Counted from the stretch's first letter, positions 7,754 to 18,092 are shown. The stretch: 58,629 bases of DNA from Desulfobulbaceae bacterium (GCA_031287565.1 JAITSS010000049.1:1-58629), one strand, 5' to 3'. The notes: generated by a model not told the origin, from the sequence alone. Numbers and translations are program-made.

Positions 7754-8148
7754 AATATCCGATTGCTATCCACAAAAACGCCGATTCTTGCTATGGCGTG
7801 ACTGTGCCCGATATTCCCGGCTGTTTCTCGGCGGGAGAAACCCTTGACGAAGCCATCGGCAATGTCCAGGAAGCCATTTGCGGCCATCTCGAAATTCTCG
7901 CTGATGACGGCGTAATCGCGCCCATTCCATCCGCCATTGACCAGTACGCCGCCTTGCCGGAATACGCCGGAGCGGCCTGGGCTTTCGCCGAAGTCGATAT
8001 CACCGCTTTTCTTGGCGGCACGGAAAAAGCAACGGTGACTCTGCCCCGCCTGCTGATTAAAAAAATCGACGCCGCCGTCGCCAGCGGCCGGGCTAAAAGC
8101 CGCTCCGCTTTTTTGGCAGAGTCTGCCGTCAAGGCTTTGAACTTCTGA
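7750..8148 (+). CDS. hicB: HicB-type antitoxin
   Basis: A 132-residue antitoxin. Residues 1-70 form the HicB partial RNase H-like fold (YGVTVPDIPGCFSAGETLDEAIGNVQEAI), which neutralises HicA. The C-terminal part (VTLPRLLIKKIDAAVASGRAKSRSAFLAESAVKAL) is a ribbon-helix-helix DNA-binding motif, so the protein should repress its own promoter. It overlaps hicA by four bases. Confidence 0.92.
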   Translation: MKYPIAIHKNADSCYGVTVPDIPGCFSAGETLDEAIGNVQEAICGHLEILADDGVIAPIPSAIDQYAALPEYAGAAWAFAEVDITAFLGGTEKATVTLPRLLIKKIDAAVASGRAKSRSAFLAESAVKALNF

Positions 8149-8150
8149 TT

Positions 8151-8387
8151 TCACGCCACCGATTCCTCCGTGATTTCCGGGGCGGTCGGTTTGCTCGCCC
8201 TGGCCAGAAACACCGGGTCGATGAAATGCGGAATCTGGCGGCCATAAATCGGCGAATGCCCAGCGGTGAATATCAGCATATAGCCCGGCTCGATCCGGCC
8301 ATTTTTCTTGGTTATTCCTGGCAGGCGCAGGCATTCATCAGGCGTGAAAAGCGCTGGAGAATTGGTGCGCCGAGCATCCTGAATCTT
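8151..8387 (-). pseudogene. C-terminal fragment of a TraG/VirD4 coupling protein
   Basis: On the minus strand, after an in-frame TGA at 8388-8390, 78 codons read KIQDARRTNSPALFTPDECL, then RLPGITKKNGRIEPGYMLIF, then TAGHSPIYGRQIPHFIDPVF, ending ITEESVA and a stop at 8151-8153. The succession of TPDEC, RLPG, AGHxPIYGRQ and DPVFLARA is what the end of a type IV secretion coupling ATPase of the TraG/VirD4 family looks like. The ATPase domain is missing, so this is a relic. There is no start codon. It abuts the end of hicB. Confidence 0.65.
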
Positions 8388-8390
8388 TCA

Positions 8391-8668
8391 GGTTTTCGCC
8401 AAGGAATCACAGGGGACGCGACACACCTCAAAGCCCGCCGCCTTCTTCGGCCCAACCTCTCCGCCGCCCGCCACCCGCCACCGCTTCCATCCGATGACGC
8501 ACGTTTATCGGCAACTCCCACCTATCCGCGACCGCATGGCTGGTTGTTGGAAGCGTCAGCGGCAGGGCCAGGGGCAAAATTCACACTGAACGCCGACAGC
8601 GAGGCGACAGTGGAGATGCGCGCTTTTTTCTTCATCGTTTCTCCTCACATTCTTGGTGGAAAATACCT
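8391..8668. other. Decayed accessory sequence with one isolated ribosome site
   Basis: Between the TraG relic and the next toxin gene no intact gene is convincing. On the minus strand an excellent GAGGAG ribosome site precedes ATG at 8633-8635. The frame MKKKARISTVASLSAFSV is open for only 37 codons before TAG. In a neighbouring frame, ADRWELPINVRHRMEAVAGG continues plausibly, which suggests a frameshifted small gene. I do not recognise the product. Plus-strand open frames here lack ribosome sites. Confidence 0.35.
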
Positions 8669-8689
8669 TTGTATGGTATTGTCACTTCC

Positions 8690-9007
8690 ATGGATACCAA
8701 CCCATTACGGGATGGCTGGACAGTGGCATTCACCGGCCAGGCTCGAAAACAGAAAAGTAAACTGCCCGATGCCATGGCCGACGCCTTGTACATCTTGCGT
8801 CGGGAGCTGGAAGCCAGCGGCCCGGAGCGGGCGAACTGGCCGCATTACGGCAAAATTCGCGGCAAAAAAGACGTGCATCATTGCCATCTGAACAAGGGAA
8901 AACCGCGTTATGTGGCGGTTTGGAAGGTTGTTGACCGCGATATTCAACTGATAGAGGTACGATATGTCGGCACCCACGAAAACGCGGATTATCGGCGAAT
9001 TGACTGA
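8690..9007 (+). CDS. RelE/HigB-like toxin
   Basis: A 105-residue protein with a RelE-fold look: FTGQARKQKSKLPDAMADALYILRRELEASGPERANWPHYGKIRGK, then HHCHLNKGKPRYVAVWKV, then VRYVGTHENADY. The pattern HCHL...RYVAVWKV...IEVRYVGTHE is typical of ribosome-dependent mRNA interferases of the HigB/RelE type. ATG at 8690 is chosen over an upstream TTG (8669), which would add seven unlikely residues. No clear ribosome site is seen. It overlaps the XRE gene by 44 bases in a toxin-first arrangement. Confidence 0.75.
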   Translation: MDTNPLRDGWTVAFTGQARKQKSKLPDAMADALYILRRELEASGPERANWPHYGKIRGKKDVHHCHLNKGKPRYVAVWKVVDRDIQLIEVRYVGTHENADYRRID

Positions 9008-9341
9008 AATTTCCTTTACCGTTCCCAATGCCATCGCCGATTCGCTGCGCAAAGTCGTTGACGGCCTTCTGGAGCTGGTTCCAGCCATGCCGAAACGCGC
9101 GGTCAACGAAGACGGTGACGAGTTGTACAGCGCTGATGAAGTCTTTCCGGATGCCTCGCCCGCCATGGCTTTACGCGGCCTGCGCGTCCGCGAAGACCTG
9201 ACGCAAAAAGCCTTCGCGGAACGGCTCGGTATCCGCCAGCACCACGTCTCCGAGATGGAAAAGGGCAAACGCGCTATTTCCGTCGAGATGGCCAAGCGCA
9301 TCGGCGAAGTCTTCGACATTTCGTACAAAGTATTTCTCTGA
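8964..9341 (+). CDS. XRE-family antitoxin
   Basis: A 125-residue protein. Residues about 1-60 are a variable N-terminal part that probably contacts the toxin. Residues about 68-123 are a helix-turn-helix of the Cro/CI type (LRVREDLTQKAFAERLGIRQHHVSEMEKGKRAISVEMAKRIGEVF). An AGAGGTA ribosome site precedes the ATG and lies inside the toxin gene. It should bind the module's promoter and neutralise the RelE-like protein encoded just upstream. Confidence 0.85.
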   Translation: MSAPTKTRIIGELTEISFTVPNAIADSLRKVVDGLLELVPAMPKRAVNEDGDELYSADEVFPDASPAMALRGLRVREDLTQKAFAERLGIRQHHVSEMEKGKRAISVEMAKRIGEVFDISYKVFL

Positions 9342-9384
9342 TTCATCGTGGCCGTCATGTGCCGAGGATTTTGCCCGCTGAAAT

Positions 9385-9410
9385 GCAAAATAAAAGGCCA
9401 TCGCCTGGCC
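9385..9410 (-). terminator. Rho-independent terminator, minus strand
   Basis: On the minus strand, GGCCA-GGCGA-TGGCC forms a short hairpin followed by TTTTATTTTGC. It lies just beyond the end of the frameshifted XRE gene at 9452-9647 and would end its transcript, facing the converging antitoxin gene. Confidence 0.55.
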
Positions 9411-9451
9411 AACACCATGATCGAAGACCCGCGCCGCGCCATGCTCAGCGC

Positions 9452-9647
9452 TTAATCTATCCGGATAATTTTCGATACCGACACGCCGAGAACGGCGGCC
9501 AGCTTTTGCGCCGCCGCCAGGCTGACCGGCCTGCGGCCTCGTTCCATATCAGAAATGCGCTGCCTGGTAAACCCAGCCTTCGCTCCAAGTTCGGCCCGCG
9601 TTAGGCCCGCGTTGGAACGACGGGTGTATCCGGTCGCCGGGCGTCAT
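9452..9647 (-). pseudogene. Frameshifted XRE-family HTH regulator
   Basis: The minus-strand ATG at 9647 gives MTPGDRIH, then the frame leaves the family pattern. In the next frame the protein continues as TRRSNAGLTRAELGAKAGFT, then RQRISDMERGRRPVSLAAAQ, then KLAAVLGVSVSKIIRID and TAA at 9452. A complete Cro/CI helix-turn-helix of about 64 residues would result from a single-base correction near 9621-9628. I see no partner gene after it. It could be the antitoxin of a lost module (HigA or HipB type) or a repressor of the lost mobile element. Confidence 0.7.
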
Positions 9648-9662
9648 TTTTCTGGCTCTCAC

Positions 9663-9715
9663 CCAAACCAGGTGGGTAAGATCCACTACAGTAACCCTTT
9701 ACCCACCCGTTTTGG
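9663..9715. promoter_or_regulatory. Operator-like inverted repeat
   Basis: Two arms, CCAAACCAGGTGGGTAAG (9663-9680) and CTTTACCCACCCGTTTTGG (9697-9715), are close inverted copies around a 16-base centre. The repeat lies 16-68 bases upstream of the frameshifted XRE gene, exactly where an autorepressor operator would be expected. No T-run follows, so a terminator is unlikely. Confidence 0.5.
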
Positions 9716-9799
9716 AAAAGAGCCTCTCATCTGGGCGGGGCAAACGATGATTCGCCCTGCCTATCTCTCTTACTGTGTGGACAAAACTGGACAAACGAA

Positions 9800-9836
9800 A
9801 ACCGGTTACGCCCTATGAAAATTGACGTAACCGGTT
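9800..9836 (-). terminator. Hairpin terminator after tRNA-Arg
   Basis: Perfect 11-base arms AACCGGTTACG and CGTAACCGGTT enclose a 15-base loop. On the minus strand the second arm runs into TTTTCGTTTG, as in an intrinsic terminator, starting 8 bases after the encoded CCA of the tRNA. It could also be a recombination or repressor site of the adjoining island. Confidence 0.6.
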
Positions 9837-9844
9837 GATTTAAT

Positions 9845-9920
<76 letters not shown>

Positions 9921-9963
9921 ATGTGCTGATAAGCGGCGATACTGTGAAAAAGATGGGGCGATA

Positions 9964-9993
9964 ATTATACACTCGCCATCATCAAAAAAGCAA
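9964..9993 (-). promoter_or_regulatory. Promoter of tRNA-Arg
   Basis: Read on the minus strand, TTGCTT (9988-9993) and a perfect TATAAT (9964-9969) are 18 bases apart. The -10 box is 43 bases upstream of the first base of the mature tRNA, leaving a short 5' leader. Confidence 0.6.
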
Positions 9994-10118
9994 TCGCCCA
10001 GTCAAAACGCGGCGTGGCGCGTCTGTTTTTCCTATCTTCGCGTAGGCTGTGAACCATGGAGCGCCCAGACGGGATGATGTTTGTCTGATTTTCGTCTGAA
10101 TGTTGGCCCTGTTTAGGT

Positions 10119-10601
10119 TCAGAAGTCCGCATCGTTCCGGCAGGCATGGGAAAGATACCAAAAATTCAGCAAAGCCTCGCGGCAGGCCGGATCCTTGACG
10201 GCGGCGGCGATTTGGGTAAACGCGCCGAGGGCGGCGGCATCCGGCGGCAGAAAGCGCGCCGACACTTCTTTTTCTAGCGGCGGCTCGGCGGTTTCCGCAT
10301 CACGTAGCCGCAGACGGATATCTTTGATTCGGCCATACCGCAGGCGGGCGTTGAGCGCGGCCAGCAATTGCCGCCTGCGGTACTGAAGCTGCTGCATCCA
10401 GGCCGGGTTTTCCGCCTCAAGCCACAGGACGCCGGCGACGATTTTGCCAGGGCGGCTGTGCGCGGCGAATTCCGCATCCACCACTTCAGTCCAACACGCC
10501 AAAAGCGAGTAGACTTCGAGGCGATCTTGCCAGCCGCGTTCACAACACAAGCCAGGTAAGATGGCGGAAAGACGTTGATAATGCCGATATTGTCCGCCCA
10601 T
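10119..10601 (-). CDS. DciA-like (DUF721) protein
   Basis: About 160 residues. The DUF721 core is visible at LLACWTEVVDAEFAAHSRPG and ENPAWMQQLQYRRRQLLAALNARL. Family members include DciA, which loads the replicative helicase in bacteria lacking DnaC. Only this core is recognisable, so the specific role is inferred. ATG at 10601 lies one base after the glnD stop, which favours coupled translation; an in-frame ATG at 10628 inside glnD is possible. It is the last gene of a glnB-glnD-dciA group. Confidence 0.75.
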   Translation of the reverse strand: MGGQYRHYQRLSAILPGLCCERGWQDRLEVYSLLACWTEVVDAEFAAHSRPGKIVAGVLWLEAENPAWMQQLQYRRRQLLAALNARLRYGRIKDIRLRLRDAETAEPPLEKEVSARFLPPDAAALGAFTQIAAAVKDPACREALLNFWYLSHACRNDADF

Positions 10602-10602
10602 G

Positions 10603-13163
10603 TCACAGACCGGCGTGTCGCAGGGCATGCAGCAAGCCGTGGCTGATTTCCGCCTGGAAGTCAGGGTCTATGACCTTCTCGCCACGGGCGTCGCGCACAT
10701 AGAAAGCGTCGATCAACTGCTCAACCTCGGTGGCGATGTAGGCGCTGTGGATGTCCAGACCGAAATCGGCCAGCGACTGAGCGATGTAGTAGAGCATTCC
10801 CGGCACATCGGCGGCGTGCACCTCGATAATTGAATAGAGATCAGAACCGGCGTTGTCGATGACCACCCGCGCTTCAATGCGGCTCTCTTTGCGGCGGCTC
10901 GATTTCAGTTTGCGGTAAAGGCGATGCGCCAAACCTAGGCGATGGGCGATGGCGCGGTCAAGATCGGCGTCCAAGGCCGACCAATCACGCTCGGCAAAAG
11001 TCAGGCCGTCGGTCGGACGCACCGACAGCGCATCAACCACTGTGCCGTCGTCCCAAGTGAAAATCTGCGCCTTGACCACCGATAAATTGTGCAGGGTCAA
11101 AACGCCGCAGACCTTCGCCAAAAGTCCGGGGCGGTCTTTGGTCATCAGCAGAAGCGACCAGGATTCGCCGTTATCCGCCGCCTGCAACAACGAACGCCTA
11201 TCAAAGGACGCGCCGTGTTCGCGGTGCAGGCGCACATGCCGCGCCACCTCCTCCGGCGTGAATTTCATGATGTAATCGGCGGGCAGGCTATCGAGGTTGA
11301 TAAACTCCTCGCCGGTCGGCAGCAGTTCGCCAATCTTCTTCTTCAACCAGCCGACACCTTGCGCCACCTGACCAGGAAGAGAATCGGCGGCCTCGACGTC
11401 GCGCGATTCAAGATAGGCGCGAATTTGCAGATACATTTGCTGCATCAGAGACGACTTCCAATCGCTCCAGGCGCTCGGCCCGGTGGCCTTGGAATCGGCG
11501 ATGCTGAGGCAGTACAACAGGGCCAGGCGTCTCTGGTCGCCAATGGTTTCCGCGCAACGCCCAATAAAAGTCAGGTCATTCAGATCGCGGCGCAGGGCGT
11601 TTTCTGGGATGAATAAATGGTAGCGAACCAGGAAACATAAATCATCAATCCATTTGGCAGGTAAAGCGAGTCGTTCGCCAAGGCTCGCCACCAGCCGCGC
11701 CCCTTCTTCGGAATGATCGCGGCCGCTGCCCTTGCCAATGTCGTGCGCCAAAGCGGCCAGACAGAGCAACTCGGTCGGGCGGGCGACCCGCGCCAATTCC
11801 GGCGCTTCGGCCAATAAAATCCTGACCTCGGCCACCGCCTGCAACGAATGTCTGTCCACGGTGTAAATATGATAGATGTCGTGTTGCGCCAAGGCTTGGA
11901 TCGGCAAGAATTCCGGCATATACATTGGCAGAATTCCGGTTTCCAACATGGTTTCCAAGACTTGGAAGACATCTTTCGCTTCAACCAGTGTCGCGAGAAA
12001 AGCCTTGGCCACCCGCGGCGCATGGCGGGATTTATCGCCTAGCAAAAAAGCCGAGGCCCCAATCAATTTGCGACTGCGGTGATGAATCGGCAGGCCGCAT
12101 CGGGCCGAAGCGAGAAAAACCCGCATCAGCAAGTGCGGTTTGGCCTCGATTTTTGCGGGTGTCGCGGTCAAGTGTACGCGGTTGCCGCGAATTTCGATGC
12201 CTTTTTCCACCTCCCGGTCCGAGACGACGGCGTCTTTTTTGCCAAAACCCAACACTTCGTCAACGTGGTCGAAAAACAAATCGCAGACCACAGCGATGCC
12301 GCCCATGTGGGCGTAGACATCGCGCATGAAGCGCTCAACCGCCAACACGCCCTTTTCATCGTGATAAGCCAGGTCGCGGGCGACATCCATCTGTAATTCA
12401 AGAAAGAGTTGATCATTTCTCCGCCGTTCAGCGAAGTGCAGGCGAATGCGCAGCGCGATGAGGAAATCCCAACCAGCAATGAAATCATTTGATTCGTCAG
12501 GCAATAACAATCCAGCGCTGACGAAATCGGCGAGGCTATAGAGGCCGAAAACCGCCCCGCCGATCCAGAACATTGCCTGAATATCGCGCAAACCGCCCTT
12601 CCCTTCCTTGATATTCGGCTCAAGCAGATAACTGTGGCTGCCGAATTTTTTCCGGCGACTATCAAGAAAATCACGCATTTTCGCCGCGAACACATCGCGC
12701 CGCCCATCGACGAATTCATCGCGATAGCGTTTTTTCAGCTCGGCGAACAGCTCCTCCGAACCGGCCAAAAGGCGGGCGTCAAGCAAGGCGACCTGAAAAT
12801 AATATTCCTCTTCGGCGTGGTTCAGGCACTCTTCAACGGTGCGCACCGCGTGACCGACATCCAGACCAGCGTCCCACAGCGGATACAGCAGGGCGCTGGC
12901 CAATTCCTTCACCTGGTCTTCGTCTTCAATCCGATGCAGCAACAGAAGATCAATATCCGAATAGGGGAACAGCTCGCCGCGCCCATAACCGCCCAAGGCC
13001 AGCAAGGCGACCGAGTCGGCAGCCTCACCCACCGCCCGCTGAAAGAGTCTAACAAGAAATTCATCGGTCAGGCTACTATACCGATGTAAAAGCGCCCGGC
13101 CATCCAGCCCACCGCGCCAGGCTTGTTCTAACTCGTCGCGCCCGTGTTTCAGACCAGCCGTCA

Positions 13164-13164
<1 letters not shown>
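10603..13164 (-). CDS. glnD: PII uridylyltransferase/uridylyl-removing enzyme GlnD
   Basis: An 853-residue bifunctional enzyme that adds UMP to PII when glutamine is low and removes it when glutamine is high. The nucleotidyltransferase site GGYGRGELFPYSDIDLLLLH is at about residues 58-77. The HD phosphohydrolase motif ALAHDIGKGSGRDHSEEGA is at about 470. Two ACT domains near the C-terminus (about 680-740 and 790-850, e.g. LLLMTKDRPGLLAKVCGVL) sense glutamine. Its ATG overlaps the stop of the PII gene by one base (TAATG), so enzyme and substrate protein are co-translated. Confidence 0.96.
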
Positions 13165-13781
<617 letters not shown>

Positions 13782-14156
13782 ATGACCGCGCACAACAAAA
13801 GACGTTTCATCCGCATGGACTCCCTTAACCTGCTTGATTATCTGGTGCTGGAGGCGGATGGTAGCCATGGTCGCTACTCGATGGGACGGACCCTGGATGT
13901 CAGTGTTGACGGCATCCGACTCGAAACCGTGCAACCGTTGCGCCCCGGCACCCATCTCTTGATCACGCTGGGCTTGGAAGAAAATCTCGTCGATATTGAA
14001 GGCGAGGTGGTGCATTGTCGCCCCCGCCGCAATCGTTTCCTTTCCGGTGTCACCTTCTGGCGGGTGGAAAAGGCCGACCGGCACATCCTTGACCAATATA
14101 TCAACGCATTTCTGAAATACCGAGAAACCGCAGGCGAACTGGAATGGGATATCTGA
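13782..14156 (+). CDS. PilZ-domain protein, likely c-di-GMP receptor
   Basis: A 124-residue single-domain protein. Both c-di-GMP contact motifs of PilZ are present: the arginine-rich RRFIRMD at residues 7-13 (RxxxR-like) and DVSVDGIRLET at about residue 42 (DxSxxG). It ends in a short helix. It probably acts as a diffusible receptor that links the second messenger to motility or polysaccharide export. The downstream neighbours manC and manB on the other strand are polysaccharide-precursor genes. Confidence 0.85.
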   Translation: MTAHNKRRFIRMDSLNLLDYLVLEADGSHGRYSMGRTLDVSVDGIRLETVQPLRPGTHLLITLGLEENLVDIEGEVVHCRPRRNRFLSGVTFWRVEKADRHILDQYINAFLKYRETAGELEWDI

Positions 14157-14213
14157 GCCGAAAACCGTTTTGAGCTGAGGGATTTTCGCCGCCGCCAGCT
14201 CACGCCAAAACGC

Positions 14214-14255
14214 CGGGCATCGCTTATGCCCGTTTCTTTTTTCTTTTTTTCTTTT
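14214..14255 (+). terminator. Intrinsic terminator after the PilZ gene
   Basis: Perfect arms CGGGCAT and ATGCCCG with a CGCTT loop are followed by a long T-rich run (14233-14255). It serves the PilZ transcript and lies directly against the 3' end of manC on the opposite strand. Confidence 0.85.
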
Positions 14256-15671
14256 TCAGCCCTCGCAACGTCCAAAATCGTCATCAAAGCGCACGATGTC
14301 GTCTTCGCCCAGATACGGGCCGATCTGCACCTCAATGATCTCAAGATTGATCGAACCAGGGTTTTCCAGGCGATGTTGTTGGCCGGCCGGGATGAAGGTC
14401 GATTCGTTCTCGCGCAAGAGTATCGCCTTGTCGCCGTTCGTCACCTGCGCCGTGCCGCGCACCACCACCCAATGTTCGTAGCGATGATAATGCAGTTGCA
14501 ACGATAACTTGGCCTGCGGCTTCACGGTGATGCGTTTGATCTGAAAACGCGCTTGCTCCTCCAGCACCGTGTAACTGCCCCAGGGGCGATGTACCGTGAC
14601 ATGGGTCAGCGATTCCTTCCGTTTTTCTTTTTTCAGAAAATTAACAATCTGTTTCACCTTCTGCGACTGGGCCAGCGAGGCGACCAGTAAAGAATCAGCG
14701 GTTTCCACCACCACGGTATCACGCAAACCGGCCACGGCGACAAAGCGGCCTTCGGCGCGCACCAGGCAATTTTTGCTATCATCAAGCCAGACATCACCCT
14801 GCGTGATGTTGCCGTCCGCGTCTTTCTCCAGCACCCGCCACAGTGCCTGCCACGAACCAATATCACTCCAACCCAGTTCCACCGGCACCACCGCCGCCCG
14901 GTTGGTTTTTTCCATCACCGCGTAATCAAAGGAAATCGCCGGAGCAAGCCGCATCGCCTCGCGTCCCAGATGAAAAATATGGGCGTCGCCGGAGCCTCTT
15001 TGCAAGGCCCGGCCCATGGCGGCGAGCACTTCCGGAGCGTGCGCTTCCAATTCGGCGCGCAGGGTGGCGATGGTGAAAAGGAACATACCGGCATTCCACA
15101 AATAATTGCCGCTTTGCAAATAGTTCTCGGCGGTCGCCTGGTCGGGTTTTTCGCGAAACGAAGCCACCTTCAAGCCATCGCCCTGCTCTATATAGCCAAA
15201 ACCAGTTTCCGGATAATCCGGTTTGATGCCGAACGTAACCAGATGCCCCGCCTCGGCCAACACGGTCGCCTGCGCCACCGCCCGACGGAAGGCCTCTTCG
15301 TCTTTTATTAAATGGTCGGCGGGCAAAACCAAAAGCGGCGTGTTTTCATTTTTATCAAGCTTTTCGGCGGCAAAAAGAGCCGCCGCGCAGACCGCCGCCG
15401 CCGTATCCCGCCCCATCGGCTCTAAAAGCAGCGAATATTCGGCGCACGCCGTCAATTCGTCCATCTGCGCCTGGGTGGTAAAGCGATGCTCTTCACCTAC
15501 CACCACAAGCGGCTTAAATGCGTCAGGTAATCCGGCGATCCGCAGCATAGTGGTCTGGAGCAAGGAATGGTCGCCGGTCAGGCAAAGGAGTTGTTTCGGG
15601 TACATCTCACGCGACAACGGCCACAGACGCGAACCGGAACCCCCGGCAAGAACGATGGGTTGAATAGGCAT
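14256..15671 (-). CDS. manC: Mannose-1-phosphate guanylyltransferase / mannose-6-phosphate isomerase
   Basis: A 471-residue bifunctional enzyme of GDP-mannose synthesis. The nucleotidyltransferase signature VLAGGSGSRLWPLSREMYPKQ is at residues 7-27. The C-terminal cupin isomerase domain (about 350-470) carries the metal-site pattern LQLHYHRYEHWVVVRGTAQVTNG and FIPAGQQHRLENPG. Length is normal for the type II PMI-GMP family. It is paired with manB downstream on the same strand (67-base gap) and shares a pathway with gmd at 26438. Confidence 0.95.
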   Translation of the reverse strand: MPIQPIVLAGGSGSRLWPLSREMYPKQLLCLTGDHSLLQTTMLRIAGLPDAFKPLVVVGEEHRFTTQAQMDELTACAEYSLLLEPMGRDTAAAVCAAALFAAEKLDKNENTPLLVLPADHLIKDEEAFRRAVAQATVLAEAGHLVTFGIKPDYPETGFGYIEQGDGLKVASFREKPDQATAENYLQSGNYLWNAGMFLFTIATLRAELEAHAPEVLAAMGRALQRGSGDAHIFHLGREAMRLAPAISFDYAVMEKTNRAAVVPVELGWSDIGSWQALWRVLEKDADGNITQGDVWLDDSKNCLVRAEGRFVAVAGLRDTVVVETADSLLVASLAQSQKVKQIVNFLKKEKRKESLTHVTVHRPWGSYTVLEEQARFQIKRITVKPQAKLSLQLHYHRYEHWVVVRGTAQVTNGDKAILLRENESTFIPAGQQHRLENPGSINLEIIEVQIGPYLGEDDIVRFDDDFGRCEG

Positions 15672-15738
15672 GGTTTATCTCCAGAAAGATACGACGAACC
15701 GACCGCGACAAGAGCAGGCGGCGGCGGGGAAAAATATT

Positions 15739-17097
15739 TTATTTGATGAATGACAACAGCTCTTCGGTCTTGTCGCGCAACAATCGCGCATCGCCACGAG
15801 TTTCGATATTGAGACGAAGAAGCGGCTCGGTATTGGATTTTCTAACGTTAAAACGCCATGTTGGATACGAAACAGATAAACCGTCGAGAAATTCCTGCCG
15901 ACCGTCGGCGTAGCGCTCGCGGCAGGCGGCCAGCACCGCGTCGGCGTCGGCGACCGTTCGGTTTATTTCACCGGATACCGGATAGGCCCGCATCCGTTCG
16001 CCGAGTAATTGCGAAAGCGGCGCCTCGCCACGGCTGAGCAAGGCCGCAACCAAAAGCCAGGAAATCATCCCAGAATCGCAAAAACCAAAATCGCGGAAAT
16101 AGTGGTGCGCCGACATTTCGCCGCCATAAACCGCACGCTCTTCACGCATCTTTTCTTTGATAAAAACATGGCCGGTTTTGCTCGCGACCGCTTTTCCACC
16201 AGCCCGCGCCACCAGCTCTTCAGTGTTCCAGGTCAGACGCGGGTCGTAGAGAATCGTCGCCCCCGGAGACAGCCGCAACATTTCCACAGCCAGCAAACCG
16301 ACCATGTAATAGCCTTCGACAAATTCGCCGCGCTCATCCCAGAAAAAACAGCGGTCGGCATCGCCATCCCAGGCCAAACCCAGGTCAGCGCCCGACTCGC
16401 GCACAGCCTGAGCGGTTTCAGCGCGATTTTCCGGCAATAAAGGGTTGGGCACGCCCTTCGGGAAACGGCCATCCGGCTGATGGTTGAGATGGATAAATGA
16501 AAAGGGCAGGCGTTCGCCGAGAAGATCGAGAATCGGCCCGGCGCAGCCGTTACCAGCGTTGACGACGATTTTCAGGGGTTTCAATCGCGCCGGTTCAACA
16601 TAAGCGAGCAAATGTTGGATGTAGGCCGATTTATCCGGATAATCCGCGCGGACGCCAGGTGTGATCTGGTCTTTCAGCAGGTCGTCGCTAGCGATTAGCC
16701 CGGCCATTTCATGTAGCCTATCGCCGGACAGCGGCGCGGCCCCGGCGATGACGAATTTCATGCCGTTGTAATCGGCGGGATTGTGGCTGGCCGTCACCAT
16801 CACGCCGCCGTCAACACCCTGATTTTGCAGATGAAAAGTGGCATGATACACTTCTTCCGTGGCGCACAGACCGAGAAAAACCACCTCGACGCCGACGCGG
16901 CGCAGGCCGGTGATCACGGCTTCGGCCAAATCCGGGCTGCTCAGACGAATATCATGGCCGACCACCACTTTTTTCACGCCACAGATGGCGGCGAAAGCGC
17001 GAGCGATTTTTTCGGCCAATTCCGGATTCAACTCGTCAGGAAGACGCCCGCGGATGTCATAGGCTTTGAAGCAGGCCGACGCTTTTTTCATTTTCAT
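15739..17097 (-). CDS. manB: Phosphomannomutase/phosphoglucomutase
   Basis: About 452 residues, converting mannose-6-phosphate to mannose-1-phosphate for ManC. The phosphoserine loop [13 protein letters not shown] is near residue 102, and the metal loop DGDADRCFF near residue 245. [13 protein letters not shown] is the phosphate-binding motif near the C-terminus. ATG at 17097 follows a CTGGGA site; a longer upstream frame lacks family similarity. Residues near the active site cannot separate a pure ManB from a bifunctional AlgC type. Confidence 0.92.
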   Translation of the reverse strand: MKMKKASACFKAYDIRGRLPDELNPELAEKIARAFAAICGVKKVVVGHDIRLSSPDLAEAVITGLRRVGVEVVFLGLCATEEVYHATFHLQNQGVDGGVMVTASHNPADYNGMKFVIAGAAPLSGDRLHEMAGLIASDDLLKDQITPGVRADYPDKSAYIQHLLAYVEPARLKPLKIVVNAGNGCAGPILDLLGERLPFSFIHLNHQPDGRFPKGVPNPLLPENRAETAQAVRESGADLGLAWDGDADRCFFWDERGEFVEGYYMVGLLAVEMLRLSPGATILYDPRLTWNTEELVARAGGKAVASKTGHVFIKEKMREERAVYGGEMSAHHYFRDFGFCDSGMISWLLVAALLSRGEAPLSQLLGERMRAYPVSGEINRTVADADAVLAACRERYADGRQEFLDGLSVSYPTWRFNVRKSNTEPLLRLNIETRGDARLLRDKTEELLSFIK

Positions 17098-17219
17098 TTC
17101 CCAGATGGCTAGGTATAGTCCGGCCCCATTCGCCGGGGCCTCGAAAACGCGCATTCAGCCTGCGCATAACCCGGATTCTAGCGATATTTTCCCCAAAAAT
17201 ACAAGCACTATCACGTCCC

Positions 17220-18092
17220 ATGAAAGGTATCATCCTCGCCGGCGGTTCCGGCACCAGGCTCTATCCCCTGACCCGCGCAATCAGCAAACAAATGTTGCCG
17301 GTGTATGACAAGCCAATGGTGTATTACCCACTATCGGTTTTCATGCTTGCCGGCATCCGCCAAATTCTCATCATCTCAACACCGGCCGACCTCCAGGATT
17401 TTCGCGATCTCTTCGGCGACGGCTCGCAGTTGGGCCTGACAATTTCCTATGCGATACAGCCGCGTCCAGAGGGTTTGGCGCAGGCCTTTCTCATCGGCGA
17501 ATCGTTCATCGCGGGCGATAGCGTCGCCTTGATTCTCGGCGATAATATTTTCTTCGGCCCCGGCTTTACCTCATTACTACGTGAAAGCGCCAGGCTCACG
17601 GAAGGCGGGCTGATCTTCGGCTATCTGGTGCGCGACCCGGAACGCTACGGCGTCGTCGAATTTGACGCCGAACATCGGGTGGTCAGCATCGAAGAAAAAC
17701 CGGCCCGGCCCAAATCGCGCTACGCGGTGCCCGGCCTGTATTTCTATGATCGCCGCGTGGTTGAAATCGCCAAGCAAGTCAAACCATCGGCCAGGGGCGA
17801 GCTGGAAATCACCGATATTAACAATCATTATCTGCGTGAAAACCGGCTGAAAGTCCTGCCGCTGGGACGCGGCTTCTGCTGGCTCGACACCGGCACTCAC
17901 GAATCGTTGCAGCAGGCCGCGAGCTATGTCCAGACCGTGCAGGAACGGCAGGGCCTGAAAATCGCCTGCATTGAGGAAATCGCCTTTCAGCAGGGCTATA
18001 TCGACAAAGAGCAACTCCTGCAGCTTGCCGCCGACATGCTGAAAAATCAATACGGCCAATATCTTATTGAAATAGCTGGAGAAAAAATATGA
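17220..18092 (+). CDS. rfbA: Glucose-1-phosphate thymidylyltransferase
   Basis: A 290-residue RmlA enzyme that makes dTDP-glucose, the first step toward dTDP-rhamnose. It begins [20 protein letters not shown] and continues [18 protein letters not shown], the nucleotide-binding signature. [13 protein letters not shown] and [14 protein letters not shown] are also family hallmarks. It overlaps rfbD by four bases (ATGA). The rmlB and rmlC genes needed to complete the pathway are not in the window. Confidence 0.96.
   Translation: MKGIILAGGSGTRLYPLTRAISKQMLPVYDKPMVYYPLSVFMLAGIRQILIISTPADLQDFRDLFGDGSQLGLTISYAIQPRPEGLAQAFLIGESFIAGDSVALILGDNIFFGPGFTSLLRESARLTEGGLIFGYLVRDPERYGVVEFDAEHRVVSIEEKPARPKSRYAVPGLYFYDRRVVEIAKQVKPSARGELEITDINNHYLRENRLKVLPLGRGFCWLDTGTHESLQQAASYVQTVQERQGLKIACIEEIAFQQGYIDKEQLLQLAADMLKNQYGQYLIEIAGEKI

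Noticed and set aside
7454..8390. UGA read as tryptophan, suggested by TGA codons inside the traF and traG remnants
   Set aside because: Intact genes in the window end with TGA normally, and both fragments also lack whole domains. Ordinary decay explains them better.
8226..8891. A 221-codon plus-strand open frame across the island
   Set aside because: It runs antisense to the clear TraG remnant and overlaps the RelE-like gene, and it has arginine/proline-rich shadow composition with no ribosome site.
9345..9445. A HipA-like gene start after the frameshifted XRE gene on the minus strand
   Set aside because: The frame does not show the HipA N-terminal pattern, a terminator intervenes, and it runs antisense into the intact antitoxin gene.
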